Positions 1-11,590 of a stretch of DNA of 64,000 nucleotides are shown in pieces (position 1 is the first letter of the stretch; every line of letters starts with the position of its first letter). Under the pieces are notes generated by a model. The model was not told the DNA's origin. It searched no databases and saw nothing but the letters and a program-made list of their open reading frames with translations. The position numbers were made by a program, and so were the translations under genes. The stretch covers positions 284,459 through 348,458 of the forward strand of contig CAWKJX010000005.1 in assembly GCA_963850095.1 (NCBI GenBank), written 5' to 3'. This stretch comes from Bog-473 sp963850095. Lineage in GTDB: Bacteria > Actinomycetota > Acidimicrobiia > Acidimicrobiales > RAAP-2.

Positions 1-45
1 CCCGAGGCGGCCGCGGGGGCAGGGGCCGGCGCCAGCGACGACCTG

Positions 46-1336
46 ATGGAGAAGGTGGTGCGGCTGTGCCGGCACCGTGGCTTCATCTTCCCCTCGGCCG
101 AGATCTACGGCGGCTTCCGCTCCACCTACGACTACGGCCCGCTCGGGGTCAACATGCTGCGCAACGTCAAGAACGCCTGGTGGCGCGCCATGGTGCAGGA
201 GCGCGACGACGTGGTGGGGCTCGACGCCGCCATTCTGGGTCCCCCCGCCGTCTGGGAGGCCTCGGGGCACCTGGCCACCTTCACCGACCCGCTGGTGGAC
301 TGCAAGAACTGCCACGAGCGCTGGCGCGCCGACAAGATCGACGGTGTCTGCCCCAACTGTGGCTCGCACGACCTGACCGAGGCCCGGGCCTTCAACCTGA
401 TGTTCAAGACGCACGCCGGCCCGGTCGAGGACGAGGGTCACGTGGCCTACCTGCGCCCCGAGACGGCCCAGGGCATGTTCACCAACTTCGCCAACGTGCT
501 CGGCACCACGCGCGAAGAAGCCGCCCTTCGGCATCGCGGAGGTGGGCAAGTCGTTCCGCAACGAGATCACACCGCAGAACTTCGTCTTCCGCACGCGCGA
601 GTTCGAGCAGATGGAGATGGAGTACTTCGTGCCGCCCGACGAGGCGCCGAAGTGGTTCGACTACTGGCTGGCCGAGCGGATGGACTGGTATCTCCACCTC
701 GGCATTCCGGCCGACCAGCTGCGGCTGCGCCATCACGACCCGAGCGAACTGTCCCACTACTCGCGGGGCACGGCCGACGTCGAGTTCCTCTTCCCCTGGG
801 GTTGGGACGAGCTCGAGGGCATCGCCAACAGGGGCGATTTCGACCTGAGCGCGCACGCCAAAGCGTCGGGCGTCAAGCTCGACTACTTCGACCCGCAGAC
901 CAACGAGCGCTACACGCCCTACGTCATTGAGCCGGCGGCCGGGGCCACGCGGACGATGATGGCGTTCCTGCTGTCGGCCTACGCCGAGGACGAGGTGGGG
1001 GACGAGCCCCGCACCGTGCTGCGGCTGCACTGGAGGCTGGCGCCGTATCAGGTGGCCGTGCTGCCGCTGTCGAAGAAGGAGACCCTCGAGCCGCTGGCCC
1101 GGTCGGTGCTCAAGATGCTGCAGCCCCACTTCATGTGCGACTACGACGTGACCCAGGGCATCGGCAGGCGCTACCGGCGCCAGGACGAGATCGGCACGCC
1201 GTGGTGCATCACCGTCGACTTCGACTCGCTCGACGACGAGGCGGTGACGCTGCGCGACCGTGACAGCACCCAGCAGGTGCGGGTGCCGCTGGTCAACCTG
1301 CTCACCGAACTGCGCCGGCGCACCGGCGAGGGGTAG
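46..1336 (+). CDS. glyS: Glycyl-tRNA synthetase, homodimeric type (frameshifted)
   Basis: Class II synthetase that charges tRNA-Gly with glycine in the cytoplasm. The N-terminal part (residues 1-157) has RGFIFPSAEIYGG, the YDYGPLG block and a zinc ribbon with C86, C89, C102 and C105. The C-terminal part starts in another frame and has motif 2 (FRNEITPQNF, FRTREFEQMEMEYF), motif 3 (YVIEPAAGATRTMMAF) and the anticodon-domain block GRRYRRQDEIGTP. The two halves join if G514 is removed, giving TTRKKPPFGIAEVGKSFRNE as in mycobacterial GlyRS. The repaired protein is about 430 aa, slightly short of the roughly 460 usual. The frame is open upstream to base 1, so the true start may lie outside the window; ATG 46 is the first internal start. 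A sequencing error is more likely than a dead gene because this is an essential enzyme. Confidence 0.9.
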
Positions 1337-1361
1337 GGCCGGGGCCGGGAGCGGTACGCGC

Positions 1362-2193
1362 TCAGGCGACCCGGCGGTACTTGAGCACGGCCAGGGGGAC
1401 CATCACCACGAGGATGCCGGCGCACCAGGCCAGCGCCTGCCAAATGGCGGTCGGGTCGTGCAGGGTGCCGCCGGTCATGAGCGAGCGGGCGGCGTTGACC
1501 ACCGCCGTCACCGGCTGGTGCTTGGCGAAGGCCTGCAGCCAGCCCGGCATGACGCTCACCGGCACGAAGGCCGACGAGGCGAAGATGAACGGGAAGAGGA
1601 TGGGGAAGACCATGAGCTGCGCCGTCTCGGCGTTGGGTGCGGTCAGGCCGACGAAGGCGAAGCCCCAGCACACCGTGTAGGAGAACAGCAGCACCATGAG
1701 CACGCCGCAGAGGAAGAGCCCGACATTGGTGCCGATGCGGAAGCCGACGGCGAAGCCGACGAGGGTGATGATCAGCACGGTGAACACGTTGCGCACGAGG
1801 TCGGCCGTGGTGCGCCCGGCCAGCACAGCCGAGCGGGCCATGGGCAGGGCACGGAAGCGCTCGATGAGGCCCTTCTGCAGGTCCTCGGCCAGGCCCACCG
1901 CGGTGTACATGGCGCCGAAGGTGACCGTCTGCACGTAAATGCCCGGCATCAGGTAGTCGACGTAGGGCACGCCCGGGATGTGGATGGCGCCGCCGAAGAC
2001 GAAGGTGAACAGCAGCACGAACATGATCGGCTGGATGGCCGAGAAGAAGACGGTCTCGGGGGTGCGGGCCAACGCCAGGAGGTTGCGCCAGGTCACCGTC
2101 GAGCGCGTCCTGGACGGCCCAGCCGACGCGGCTGCCCGCCTGGGGCGCCGGGCGCACGACGGCGTCGCGGGGGAGGGCGATGGTGGTGCTCAT
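1362..2193 (-). CDS. ABC-2 type (DrrB-like) multidrug exporter permease (frameshifted)
   Basis: Membrane subunit of an ABC exporter, about 276 aa after repair, with six hydrophobic segments and the ABC-2 pattern: a cytoplasmic TWRNLLALARTPE start, then membrane-embedded IQPIMFVLLFTFVFG, and a late FIFASSAFVPVSVMP segment typical of daunorubicin-type DrrB permeases. The ATG at 2193 overlaps the stop of the ATPase gene (ATGA), so the two subunits are translationally coupled. The first 31 codons are in a different frame from the rest. Deleting C2100 on the plus strand (G on the coding strand) restores DALTVTWRNLL. The exported substrate cannot be read from the sequence. It belongs to the MarR-controlled divergent locus. 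Confidence 0.85.
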
Positions 2194-3245
2194 GCGGCAT
2201 CCTTTCCGTCGGTGTCGGCGGCGGCGCCGGTTTCCTGGCTGTGTCGGCGGTTGCCGGCCCGGCGCTTGGCGCGCTCCTCGTCGGTCTCGGCCTCGGTCTT
2301 GTGCCCGGTCAGGCTGAGGAACACGTCGTCGAGGCTGGGCTCGCGCAGGGCCAGGCCGGCCACGGGAATGTGGGCGGCATCGAGCGCGCGCAGCACCTCG
2401 GCCCCCACGGCCGGGCCGTTCTCGACCGTGAGCTCGACGACCTCGTGGTCGATGACGGGCGCCTTGTCCGCCAGGGGAGCCAGCAGCCGGACCGCCTCGC
2501 CGACGATGTCGACGTTGCCCAGGGTGACGGCGATGACCGAGGTGCCGAGGTCGGCCTTCAGCTCGGCCGGCGTGCCCTCGGCGATGACGCGGCCGTGGTC
2601 GACCACCACGATGTCGCGGCACAGGCGGTCGGCCTCCTCGAGGTACTGGGTGGTGAGCAGCACCGTGGTGCCCTCGGCCACCAGGTCCTCGATGACGCCC
2701 CACAGGTCCTGGCGGCTCTGGGGATCGAGACCGGTGGTGGGCTCGTCGAGGAAGAGGACCGGCGGGCTGGCCACCAGCGCGGCGGCCAGGTCGAGGCGCC
2801 GGCGCATGCCGCCCGAGTAGGTCTTGAGGACGCGGGTGGCCGCGTCGGCCAGGCCGAAGGCCTCGAGCAGCTCGTCGGCCCGGGCCCAGGACACCTTGCG
2901 GCTCAGGTGGCTCAGTCGGCCGACCATGCGGATGTTCTCGCGGCCGGTCAGGTTCTCGTCGACGGTGGCGTACTGGCCGGCCAACCCGATGATGCGGCGC
3001 ACCACGTCGGGCTGGCGCGCCACGTCGTGGCCCAGGATGGCGGCGCGGCCCTCGTCGGGCTCGAGGATGGTGGACAGGATGCGCACGGCCGTGGTCTTGC
3101 CGGCCCCGTTCGGACCGAGCAGGCCGAGGACCGTGCCCGACTCCACCTGGAGCGAGACGCCGTCGAGGGCGCGCACGTTGCCGTTGGGGAAGACCTTGAC
3201 CAGGTCGTGAGCCTCGACGGCGATGGAGTCGGAAGAATAGGCCAT
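2190..3245 (-). CDS. ABC exporter ATP-binding protein, DrrA family
   Basis: Cytoplasmic ATPase of the drug exporter, 351 aa. Visible are Walker A GPNGAGKT (residues 44-51), the signature YSGGMRRRLDLAAAL, Walker B PVLFLDEPTTGLDP, and a C-terminal extension after the nucleotide-binding domain as in DrrA. The tail is rich in charged residues. Start ATG 3245 is preferred; an in-frame TTG at 3251 is possible. The gene is divergent from a MarR regulator, with only 44 bases between the two starts, and its stop overlaps the start of the permease. Regulation by the MarR protein through the palindrome in the shared promoter region is likely. DrrA/DrrB pairs export aromatic antibiotics or lipids, but the substrate here is unknown. 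Confidence 0.9.
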   Translation of the reverse strand: MAYSSDSIAVEAHDLVKVFPNGNVRALDGVSLQVESGTVLGLLGPNGAGKTTAVRILSTILEPDEGRAAILGHDVARQPDVVRRIIGLAGQYATVDENLTGRENIRMVGRLSHLSRKVSWARADELLEAFGLADAATRVLKTYSGGMRRRLDLAAALVASPPVLFLDEPTTGLDPQSRQDLWGVIEDLVAEGTTVLLTTQYLEEADRLCRDIVVVDHGRVIAEGTPAELKADLGTSVIAVTLGNVDIVGEAVRLLAPLADKAPVIDHEVVELTVENGPAVGAEVLRALDAAHIPVAGLALREPSLDDVFLSLTGHKTEAETDEERAKRRAGNRRHSQETGAAADTDGKDAA

Positions 3246-3255
3246 TGACAAAGAA

Positions 3256-3270
3256 ACTTAGTGCTAAAGT
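3256..3270. promoter_or_regulatory. Candidate MarR operator in divergent promoter
   Basis: The AT-rich spacer between the exporter ATPase start (3245) and the MarR start (3290) holds the imperfect palindrome ACTTAG-TG-CTAAAGT, with perfect inner arms TTAG/CTAA. MarR proteins bind palindromes of this size in their own divergent promoters. The local AT content is far above the surroundings. No footprint data; assignment rests on position and symmetry. Confidence 0.5.
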
Positions 3271-3289
3271 ATCTTAGGTGTCAAGACAA

Positions 3290-3736
3290 ATGTCACGCCG
3301 GGAACTGGTGCAGCAGCTGCGCAGCGAGATCATGGGGTACCTCGGCGCGGCCAGCGACTTCAACGAGGGGTTGGCCAAGAAGCTGAAGCTGAGCAGGACC
3401 GACATGCGCTGCCTGGACCTTATTGGCCGCCTCGGCCCGCTCACCGCGGGGCGTCTGGCCGAGGAGAGCGGGCTGACGACGGGGGCGGTCACGTTCATCC
3501 TCGACCGCCTGGAGGAGGCGGGCATGGTGACGCGGCGGCGCGACACCGAGGACCGCCGCCGGGTCTGGGTCGAGATCGTGCCGGCGGCCCAGGAGCGCCT
3601 CGAGGGCCTGCAGCAACCCGTGGCCGAGGACATGCGGCGCCTGGCCCAGCAGTTCAAGGAGGACGAGCTGGCCGTCGTGCGCGACTTCATGCGGCAGGCC
3701 AAAGAGGTCTTCGAGCGCCAGCTGCCGCGCAACTGA
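3290..3736 (+). CDS. MarR-family transcriptional regulator
   Basis: 148-aa winged-helix DNA-binding repressor. The core LTAGRLAEESGLTTGAVTFILDRLEEAGMVTRRRDTEDRR is split over the recognition helix and the wing (D-x-R-D-R-R type ending). ATG 3290 is chosen because AGGTG lies 9 bases upstream; an in-frame GTG at 3278 would add four residues (MSRQ). It faces away from the DrrA/DrrB-type exporter, the usual arrangement for a MarR repressor that responds to the exported compound, and most likely autoregulates through the palindrome at 3256-3270. The ligand is unknown. Confidence 0.88.
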   Translation: MSRRELVQQLRSEIMGYLGAASDFNEGLAKKLKLSRTDMRCLDLIGRLGPLTAGRLAEESGLTTGAVTFILDRLEEAGMVTRRRDTEDRRRVWVEIVPAAQERLEGLQQPVAEDMRRLAQQFKEDELAVVRDFMRQAKEVFERQLPRN

Positions 3737-3834
3737 GGAGTACCTCGCGGGAAACTAACCTGGCCCTGCTCGTCCCAAATCGGGAGGAGCCACCCCGTGC
3801 CCGCGCTCGCCACGCGGAACGCCTTGGAGGCCCG

Positions 3835-6511
<2,677 letters not shown>

Positions 6512-6572
6512 AGCACCACTCGGGAACGGGAAGCCCGCCCGGGGTGGCGCGGCCCCGCGGTACCGTCGGGGC

Positions 6573-8447
6573 GTGGGGATTCCGGACGAGGAGGTCGCCC
6601 AGGTCAGGGCGGCCACCGACATGGTGGCCCTCATCAGCGAGCACACGCTGCTCAAGAAGGTGGGCCGGCGCTGGAGCGGGCTGTGCCCGTTCCACACCGA
6701 GAAGACGCCCTCGTTCAGCGTCAACGCCGAAGAGGGCATGTACTACTGCTTCGGCTGCCACCAGTCGGGCGACGCCATCACGTTCGTGCGCGCCATGGAG
6801 CACCTCGACTTCGTGGACGCGGTGCGGCTGCTGGCCGACCGGGCCGGCATTTCGCTGCACGAAGACCGCGAGGCGGGCCGCGACCACCAGCGCCGCTCCG
6901 AGCTGCTCGCCGCCATGGAGCGGGCGGTGCAGTGGTACCACGAGCGGCTGCTCGGCGCGCCCGACGCCGGCCTGGCGCGCGACTACCTGCGCTCGCGCGG
7001 CTACGACGGCGACGTGGTGCGGCGGTTCCGCCTGGGCTGGGCGCCCGACGACTGGGACGCGCTGGCCAGCGCGCTGCGCCTGCCCACCCAGGTCCTGACG
7101 GACTCGGGCCTGGGCTTCGTCAACCGGCGCGGGCGGGCCCAGGACTTCTTCCGCAACCGCGTGCTGTTCCCCATTTGCGACCCGTCGGGACGCCCGGTGG
7201 CGCTGGGTGGCCGCATATTGCCGCCCCGGCCCGGGCAGGCGCCGTCGGAGCGTCCCGAGCCCAAGTACAAGAACTCGCAGGAGTCGCCCATCTACTCGAA
7301 GCGCCGCACGCTCTACGCGCTCAACTGGGCCAAGCAGGGGATCATCGCGCAGGGCGAGGTGGTGGTGTGCGAGGGCTACACCGACGTCATCGGGTGCTTC
7401 GAGTCGGGCGTGCCGTGGGCGGTGGCCACGTGCGGCACGGCGCTGGCCGAGGAGCACTTCAGCCTGCTGCGCAATTTCGGCAAGCGCATTGTGCTGGCCT
7501 ACGACGCCGACAGTGCAGGACAGAACGCGGCGTCGCGCGTCTACGAGTGGGAGCGCAAGCACGAGGTCGACGTGGTGGTGGCCGACCTGCCGGGCGGCAG
7601 CGACCCGGGCGACCTGGCCCGCACCGACCCCGAGGGGCTGGCCCGGGCGGTCAAGGAGGCGCGGCCGTTCCTGCAGTTCCGCGTCGACCGCATGCTGGGG
7701 CAGGGCGACCTGACGACGCCCGAGGGCCGGGCCCGGGCGGCCGAGGCGGCGCTGACGGCGGTGGCAGAGCACCCCGACGACCTGGTGCGGGACCAGTACG
7801 TGATGCAGCTGGCCGACCGCTGCCGGGTCGACGCGGCGAAGCTGCGGGAGCGCCTCGACCACGCCCGGGCCCACCCGCCCCCCGAGCCGAAACGCAGCCG
7901 CCGGCGTGACGAACCACCGCCGCCCGAATATCCCGAGGACGACGGGGAGTGGTTCGCCGGCGGCGCGGAGGGGGTGCGGATCGCCCAGGCGGATGCGCTG
8001 CGACCTGGGCCGGGACTCGAAGCGCTCAAGTTGGCGGTCCACCGTCCCGAAGATGTTGATGATCGTGTCCATGCGGTCCTGTTCACCGACCCGGTGCAGC
8101 GCCAGGCCTTCGTCGCGCTCTTGGAGAGCGACAGCGTGCACGACGCCGTTGACGCGGCGTCGCCGGAGGTGGCACTGCTGCTCCGTCGCGTGCTGGTCGA
8201 AGAACCCATGGCCGGTGACCCCGCGTTGGGCGACCCCGTGGACTCGGTGGTCACCGTGCTCGTGCGCGAAGCGGTCCGGCGCGCGCTGGCCGACATAGAG
8301 ATCGAATCGCGTGCGGACGATGACTCGTGGCAGGCGGGGGCGGCCGAGACCGCGCAAGTGCTGCTCCGGCTGCATGAACTGGACGATTCCGTGTCCGGGC
8401 GCGACGCTGCCGCGCGGTTGGTAGCCTGGTTGGCTGGGAGGGAGTGA
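6573..8447 (+). CDS. dnaG: DNA primase
   Basis: Synthesises RNA primers for replication; 624 aa, normal length. The N-terminal CHC2 zinc finger has C38, H41, C59 and C62 with the usual PFHTEKTPSFSV block. The catalytic TOPRIM domain shows VVVCEGYTDVIGC and LAYDADSAGQNAA. An acidic, Pro-rich stretch separates the core from a divergent C-terminal helicase-binding domain. The start is GTG at 6573, 61 bases after ppdK, with no strong Shine-Dalgarno. It is followed after 24 bases by rpoD, so both are probably transcribed together, echoing the dnaG-rpoD arrangement of the classical macromolecular synthesis operon. Confidence 0.95.
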   Translation: MGIPDEEVAQVRAATDMVALISEHTLLKKVGRRWSGLCPFHTEKTPSFSVNAEEGMYYCFGCHQSGDAITFVRAMEHLDFVDAVRLLADRAGISLHEDREAGRDHQRRSELLAAMERAVQWYHERLLGAPDAGLARDYLRSRGYDGDVVRRFRLGWAPDDWDALASALRLPTQVLTDSGLGFVNRRGRAQDFFRNRVLFPICDPSGRPVALGGRILPPRPGQAPSERPEPKYKNSQESPIYSKRRTLYALNWAKQGIIAQGEVVVCEGYTDVIGCFESGVPWAVATCGTALAEEHFSLLRNFGKRIVLAYDADSAGQNAASRVYEWERKHEVDVVVADLPGGSDPGDLARTDPEGLARAVKEARPFLQFRVDRMLGQGDLTTPEGRARAAEAALTAVAEHPDDLVRDQYVMQLADRCRVDAAKLRERLDHARAHPPPEPKRSRRRDEPPPPEYPEDDGEWFAGGAEGVRIAQADALRPGPGLEALKLAVHRPEDVDDRVHAVLFTDPVQRQAFVALLESDSVHDAVDAASPEVALLLRRVLVEEPMAGDPALGDPVDSVVTVLVREAVRRALADIEIESRADDDSWQAGAAETAQVLLRLHELDDSVSGRDAAARLVAWLAGRE

Positions 8448-8471
8448 GGTGACGACGTTGGCAGGGCGAGG

Positions 8472-9839
8472 GTGGTGACCGAAGATACGGCGGTGGCGAT
8501 CGACGACGGTGATGTCGTCGCGCCAACAGATTCTCCTTCATCACGTGATGCCCTCGCGTCGATCGCGCATGTCGCGTTGCCGCCCGGTGTGTCGCAGGTC
8601 CTCTTCGAATCGGTGCTGGCCGCCGGGCGCGTGAAGGGACAGCTCACCCAGGACGAGCTGATCGAGGCGCTGCACACGGTGGAGCTCACTCCCGAGGTGT
8701 TGGCCACGCTCATCCACCGCATTGAGGCGGAAGGCGTGGTGCTGGTCGAGGACGAGGTGGAGACCGAGATCGTGAACGTCGTGGTCGAGCCGCGCAAGAA
8801 GGCGAAGGCGGCCACCCGGTCGAACGGGGCCGCCGACGGGCGCCGCGAGACCAACGGGAAGCGCTCCAGCAGTTCGGGCGAATCGGCCGGCAACGCGGAG
8901 GACCCCGTCCACACCTACCTGAAGGAGATCGGCCGGGTTCCCCTGCTGAACGCCGAGCTCGAGGTGGAGATCGCCCAGGCCATCGAAGAGGGGAACGAGG
9001 CGGCGGCGAAACTGGCGGCGCACGAACTGGCACAGCGCGGCGAGGGCCCGCAGACCGACCTGCTGGACGACGCGGCGGTGCGCAAGTGCAAGCGGCTCAC
9101 GCTCAGGGGCCTGAAGGCGAAGGACGACCTCATTGAGGCGAACCTTCGTCTGGTGGTGTCGATCGCCAAGCGCTACCGCAACCGCGGGCTGGCCTTCCTC
9201 GACCTCATTCAGGAGGGCAACCTCGGTTTGATGCGGGCGGTCGACAAGTTCGACCACACGAAGGGCTTCAAGTTCTCGACCTACGCGACGTGGTGGATCC
9301 GCCAGGCCATTACGCGGGCGATCGCCGACCAGGCGCGCACCATCCGGATTCCGGTGCACATGGTGGAGACGATCAACAAGGTGGTGTGGGCGCAGCGCCA
9401 GCTGCTCCAGGAACTGGGCCGGGAGCCGACCATCGAAGAAGTGGCGCACCGGGTGGAACTGCCGATGGAGCGCGTACGCGAGATATTGCGCATCAACCAG
9501 GACACGGTTTCGCTCGAGCAGCCGGTGGGCGACGAGGACGACTTCAACCTGTCCGACCTCATTGAGGACAGGGGAGCGGTGGTGCCCGACGACGCGGCGA
9601 CGCGCTCGCTGCTCGACGCCGCGGTGCGCGAGGCGCTGGGCCACCTGTCCGAACGCGAGCAGGACGTGGTGCGCCTGCGCTTCGGACTCGACGACGGCAA
9701 AATCCGCACCCTCGAGGAAGTGGGCAAGGAGTTCGGCGTGACGCGGGAGCGGGTGCGCCAGATTGAGTCGAAGACGCTGGCCAAGCTGCGCCGGCCCGAC
9801 GCCGCCCACCTCTTGCGGGACTACCTCGAAGAGTCCTAG
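8472..9839 (+). CDS. rpoD: Primary RNA polymerase sigma factor (sigma-70/SigA)
   Basis: Principal housekeeping sigma factor, 455 aa. After a region 1.1-like N-terminus and a low-complexity linker come region 1.2 (DPVHTYLKEIGRVPLL), region 2 (DLIQEGNLGLMRAVDKFD, FSTYATWWIRQAITRAI), region 3 and region 4 with the -35 binding helix-turn-helix (TLEEVGKEFGVTRERVRQIE). The start is GTG 8472, followed immediately by a second GTG. It lies directly downstream of dnaG. Length and the complete region 2-4 set separate it from alternative group-3 or ECF factors. Confidence 0.94.
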   Translation: MVTEDTAVAIDDGDVVAPTDSPSSRDALASIAHVALPPGVSQVLFESVLAAGRVKGQLTQDELIEALHTVELTPEVLATLIHRIEAEGVVLVEDEVETEIVNVVVEPRKKAKAATRSNGAADGRRETNGKRSSSSGESAGNAEDPVHTYLKEIGRVPLLNAELEVEIAQAIEEGNEAAAKLAAHELAQRGEGPQTDLLDDAAVRKCKRLTLRGLKAKDDLIEANLRLVVSIAKRYRNRGLAFLDLIQEGNLGLMRAVDKFDHTKGFKFSTYATWWIRQAITRAIADQARTIRIPVHMVETINKVVWAQRQLLQELGREPTIEEVAHRVELPMERVREILRINQDTVSLEQPVGDEDDFNLSDLIEDRGAVVPDDAATRSLLDAAVREALGHLSEREQDVVRLRFGLDDGKIRTLEEVGKEFGVTRERVRQIESKTLAKLRRPDAAHLLRDYLEES

Positions 9840-9869
9840 AAGCCGAATGAGGGGAGCCGGGCCGTTCGC

Positions 9870-11492
9870 TCAGGTCCCGGCCAGCAGCGCCTCCTCCATG
9901 TCCGACGTGGCCTGCGGGACCTGGCCCGGACAGAGGTAGCGGGCGGCGAACTCCATCACGACGTAGGCCTCGAACGCGTCGAGGCCGCGGGCGGCGAGCG
10001 AGGCCACGAGCGCGGGGACGTCGGCCTGCGTGGCCAGCCCGGTGCAGGCCAACCGGCCGTCGCTGACGGCTTGCGTGGCGCTCACGCCGGCGAAGGCACC
10101 CGGGACGGGCACGGTCGAGATCAGATGGGTGTAGGCCTGGCGGGACCCCTTGGGCAGGGTGGGGTCGTCGAAGAACAGTTCCGATTCGGCCATGGCGGAG
10201 GCCGGCGCCCGGGCCGCCACCTCGGGCAGCCCGCCTGAAGGGAAGACCATGAGGTCGACGTAGAGCCGCCGCTCCGCGTAGTTGCCGGCCTCGCCGGGCA
10301 CGAGACCGTGGTGCACCATCCAGATGAGGCTCCCGGTCTGGAAGAACTCGGACCCGCCGTAGCCCTGCCCGTTGGCGCTGTTCGTACTGGTGTGCCAGGC
10401 CTGGTCGAGGGGCTTGGTGCAGGGGCCGATCACCGAGGTACAGGCGGCGATCCCGATGCTGTAGTTGGGCGTCCCCCAGAGGTTGGCCGAATAGAAGAGC
10501 CAGTAGGTCGACCCCTCCTTGATCATGGAGGGTGCCTCGACCAGACCACCCTCCCAGGGCTGGGTGGCCCCGATGAGGAGGTGGGGCGGCCCGACGGTGG
10601 ACAGCCCGTCGGGGGACAGCTGCTGGGAGAAGATGTCCGTCGGCTGGTTGCAGCAGTCGCCGTCGACCTTCCACAACAGCCACGGGGTGCCGTCGGAGCG
10701 GATGTAGATGCTGGGGTCGATGGCACCCCCCGCCGTGTAGGGGCAGACGAACGGGAAGGAGGAGTCGTCGACGAAGGGACCCGACGGGCTGTCGCTAGTG
10801 GCGCGCGAGATGCACATAGCGGTGTTCGGCCCGTGCGTCGTCTCGACACAGCCCGGGTTGGTCACCTTGAAGACGCAGTTGATCGGGTGGGTGGCGGGCG
10901 TGGCGTAGTAGAGGACGAAGGTCCCGTCCGGTCGGGCCCACACCGACGGCGCCCACTGGTAGCCGGACACGGTCCACTTGGGCAGGGTGGGCAGGGCGTC
11001 GCCGAGGTAGTGCCCCTTGAACCCCGTGGAGCGGGTGATGGCGATGACCGGAATGTGCGCCGCCTTCGTCGTCGGGCCGCCGGTCGTGTTGGTGGCGTAG
11101 GCGTAGACGGTGTTGTCGTCGTAGAGGGCGAAGGGGTCGGCGAAGTCGCCGTTATAGACGGGCTCGCCCTGCAGCACGCCGCTGAGGATGGTCAGGTCGA
11201 TGCCATGGGCCTTGGCGGGGTTGACGCCGACCGGACCCTTGGTGGCGTTGTGACCGGGGGTGACCAGCGGTTGCCCGGCCCGGACCCTCGGAATGACCAG
11301 GAGGGGCTTCGACGTCGAGGTGGTCTTCTTGGCGCTCGACGAGGCGCCGGCGCCGACGGGAGCGGCGACGGTGACGACGAACAGGCCGAGGGTGATGCCG
11401 AGGAGAGCGAGGACGGGGACGGTGGGGCACGAGAGCCGTCGGTGCGCCGGCGCGGGCGACGGGCCATTGTCGGTGCCGGCGCCCAGTGGCAT
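9870..11492 (-). CDS. Secreted GH43-like glycoside hydrolase with DUF732-like tail
   Basis: Exported enzyme predicted to attack arabinan, xylan or related plant or microbial polysaccharides. ATG 11492 gives 540 aa with a signal/anchor segment at about residues 26-46 (VLALLGITLGLFVVTVAAP) and a low-complexity linker. The five-bladed GH43 fold is suggested by the spaced acidic triad: Asp in GDFADPFALY (D119), Asp in GGAIDPSIYI (D259) and Glu in GLVEAPSMI (E319), with WAPSVW between. The last 70 or so residues (ACTGLATQADVPALVASL, ending YLCPG) resemble DUF732, a small helical domain of exported mycobacterial proteins. It converges on rpoD, 30 bases away. The exact substrate is unknown. An in-frame upstream start (11543) is possible but adds a poor leader. 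Confidence 0.75.
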   Translation of the reverse strand: MPLGAGTDNGPSPAPAHRRLSCPTVPVLALLGITLGLFVVTVAAPVGAGASSSAKKTTSTSKPLLVIPRVRAGQPLVTPGHNATKGPVGVNPAKAHGIDLTILSGVLQGEPVYNGDFADPFALYDDNTVYAYATNTTGGPTTKAAHIPVIAITRSTGFKGHYLGDALPTLPKWTVSGYQWAPSVWARPDGTFVLYYATPATHPINCVFKVTNPGCVETTHGPNTAMCISRATSDSPSGPFVDDSSFPFVCPYTAGGAIDPSIYIRSDGTPWLLWKVDGDCCNQPTDIFSQQLSPDGLSTVGPPHLLIGATQPWEGGLVEAPSMIKEGSTYWLFYSANLWGTPNYSIGIAACTSVIGPCTKPLDQAWHTSTNSANGQGYGGSEFFQTGSLIWMVHHGLVPGEAGNYAERRLYVDLMVFPSGGLPEVAARAPASAMAESELFFDDPTLPKGSRQAYTHLISTVPVPGAFAGVSATQAVSDGRLACTGLATQADVPALVASLAARGLDAFEAYVVMEFAARYLCPGQVPQATSDMEEALLAGT

Positions 11493-11590
11493 CAGACGGT
11501 CCCGATGCCGCGCGCCATGGCGGGCATGGTAACCGGGGAGCAAATCCGGCCGGTGTCACTCGTATGAGTACGCACGCGGTCGGGCGAAGT

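Noticed and set aside
1260..3248. Long plus-strand open frame across the exporter genes
   Set aside because: It is the shadow of the minus-strand DrrA/DrrB genes, which have Walker motifs; the composition (Gly/Arg/His rich) is not protein-like.
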